A stretch of 62,000 nucleotides of DNA from Branchiostoma floridae. Taxonomy: Eukaryota > Chordata > Leptocardii > Amphioxiformes > Branchiostomatidae. The position numbers and the translations under genes were made by a program. Numbering within the stretch: position 1 is the stretch's first letter; the number at the start of each line of letters is the position of its first letter. This document shows positions 61,446 through 62,000 of the stretch, piece by piece. Under the pieces are notes generated by a model. It did not search any database. It had not been told where the DNA came from and was given only the letters and a program-made list of their open reading frames with translations. Where the stretch lies: assembly GCF_000003815.2 (NCBI RefSeq), contig NC_049981.1:14349729-14411728 (forward strand), in the 5' to 3' direction.

Positions 61446-61740
61446 TTTCAACCGGTTCCTGAACTAGTTCCAGAAATGTTGCTAGGGGCGCCAAGCCTTC
61501 ACCACTTACTCCCTGTTCCAAAGGCTATCTACCATTAAAAAATCATGATCATAGCATGCCCAGAACTTGAGATATCAAACCTGGAAGTTCCGCTGCAGTA
61601 CCTTCACAAGCTAGGGGGCCCAAAATCTAATTATTTGATCAAGGTCTCGTCAAGATCTAATAAGGTACCAAATACTAGTATCAAGGCAATCGATCTAGGC
61701 ACACACACTCGCACAGCATATCGAAAACAAAGTATGTAAC
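61446..61740 (+). repeat. Suspected dispersed repeat
   Basis: The phrases 'gctaggggcgccaagccttcac' in pieces, 'cttgagatatcaaacctgg' and 'atcaaggcaatcgatc' are reminiscent of a repeat I recall from amphioxus sequences. Termini are not identifiable and no duplication was found. Confidence 0.35.
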
Positions 61741-61884
61741 AGTTATTCTTTCTTGACAATGTATTACATAATCTTCTAGTGAAGGTAATAAACTTACAAC
61801 ATGCCAAGAGTTATCTGACCTAGGAGTATACTGTAGTTTGCTGGTCAAACCCCCCTTTTTTATTACTGTAAACATAATCTTAAC

Positions 61885-62000
61885 TGCTAGGGGTCCTCAC
61901 TGACAGGTGCGATTCCCGCGCACGGGCTGTTCAAACCAGGTCCCACTGGGAGGTATAGCTCTAGCATCATCATCAACATGGCTGTTGCAGGTCAAGAAAT
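61885..62000 (+). repeat. Possible tRNA-derived repeat running off the window
   Basis: A B-box-like GTGCGATTCCCGC is followed by 'gggctgttcaaaccaggt' and continues to the window end. The Pol III-type head suggests a SINE; it is cut by the window border. Confidence 0.35.

Overview
This is animal nuclear DNA. It is AT-rich and intron-rich, with short GC-richer exons bounded by GT/AG splice sites, and it carries SINE-like repeats and DNA transposons. I read it as the 3' two-thirds of one plus-strand gene encoding a neogenin/DCC-family netrin and RGM receptor. Repeat character suggests an invertebrate deuterostome, most likely amphioxus (Branchiostoma): tRNA-derived SINEs whose tail contains 'gggtacctgac', a very high density of the palindrome TACATGTA, and a single receptor closer to neogenin than to DCC. 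The species is inference; the gene family is secure.

Layout. 1-11294 is intron; the start of the gene (signal peptide, four Ig domains, FN3 1-2 and most of FN3-3) lies upstream of the window. Coding exons: end of FN3-3 (11295-11405), first part of FN3-4 (26768-26962), an FN3-4/FN3-5 linker exon running out of an assembly gap (to 31940), FN3-5 (33562-33700 and 33861-34033), FN3-6 (34284-34391 and 38213-38410), a juxtamembrane exon (39310-39375), the transmembrane exon (39611-39782) and the P1 exon (40086-40179). After a 10.4-kb intron come ten cytoplasmic-tail exons (50577-58402), ending with the P3 helix and a TAG stop. The 3' UTR probably runs to about 61.3 kb. Codon phases agree at every visible junction. 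The second half of FN3-4 is not visible and is presumably inside the 562-base N gap (31311-31872).

The tail exons 50969-57041 are seven consecutive phase 1-1 cassettes, so any subset can be skipped without a frameshift. Two of them (53610-53675 and 54342-54398) look like tandem duplicates. They sit in a strongly pyrimidine-rich stretch, and the second has a TGCATG (RBFOX-type) element 33 bases past its donor. A possible alternative terminal exon (41749-41814) after P1 would make a receptor lacking the P2 and P3 regions.

Mobile DNA: a 1317-bp hAT-type non-autonomous transposon with a perfect 8-bp target duplication (22813-24129); two inverted copies of a ~367-bp Harbinger-type MITE with TAA duplications (29242-29607 and 54960-55328); an 860-bp pogo/Tc1-type element flanked by TA (32508-33367); and several tRNA-derived SINE-like copies. 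Two N gaps are present (24847-25234, 31311-31872). I see no second gene, no structural RNA gene and no CRISPR array.
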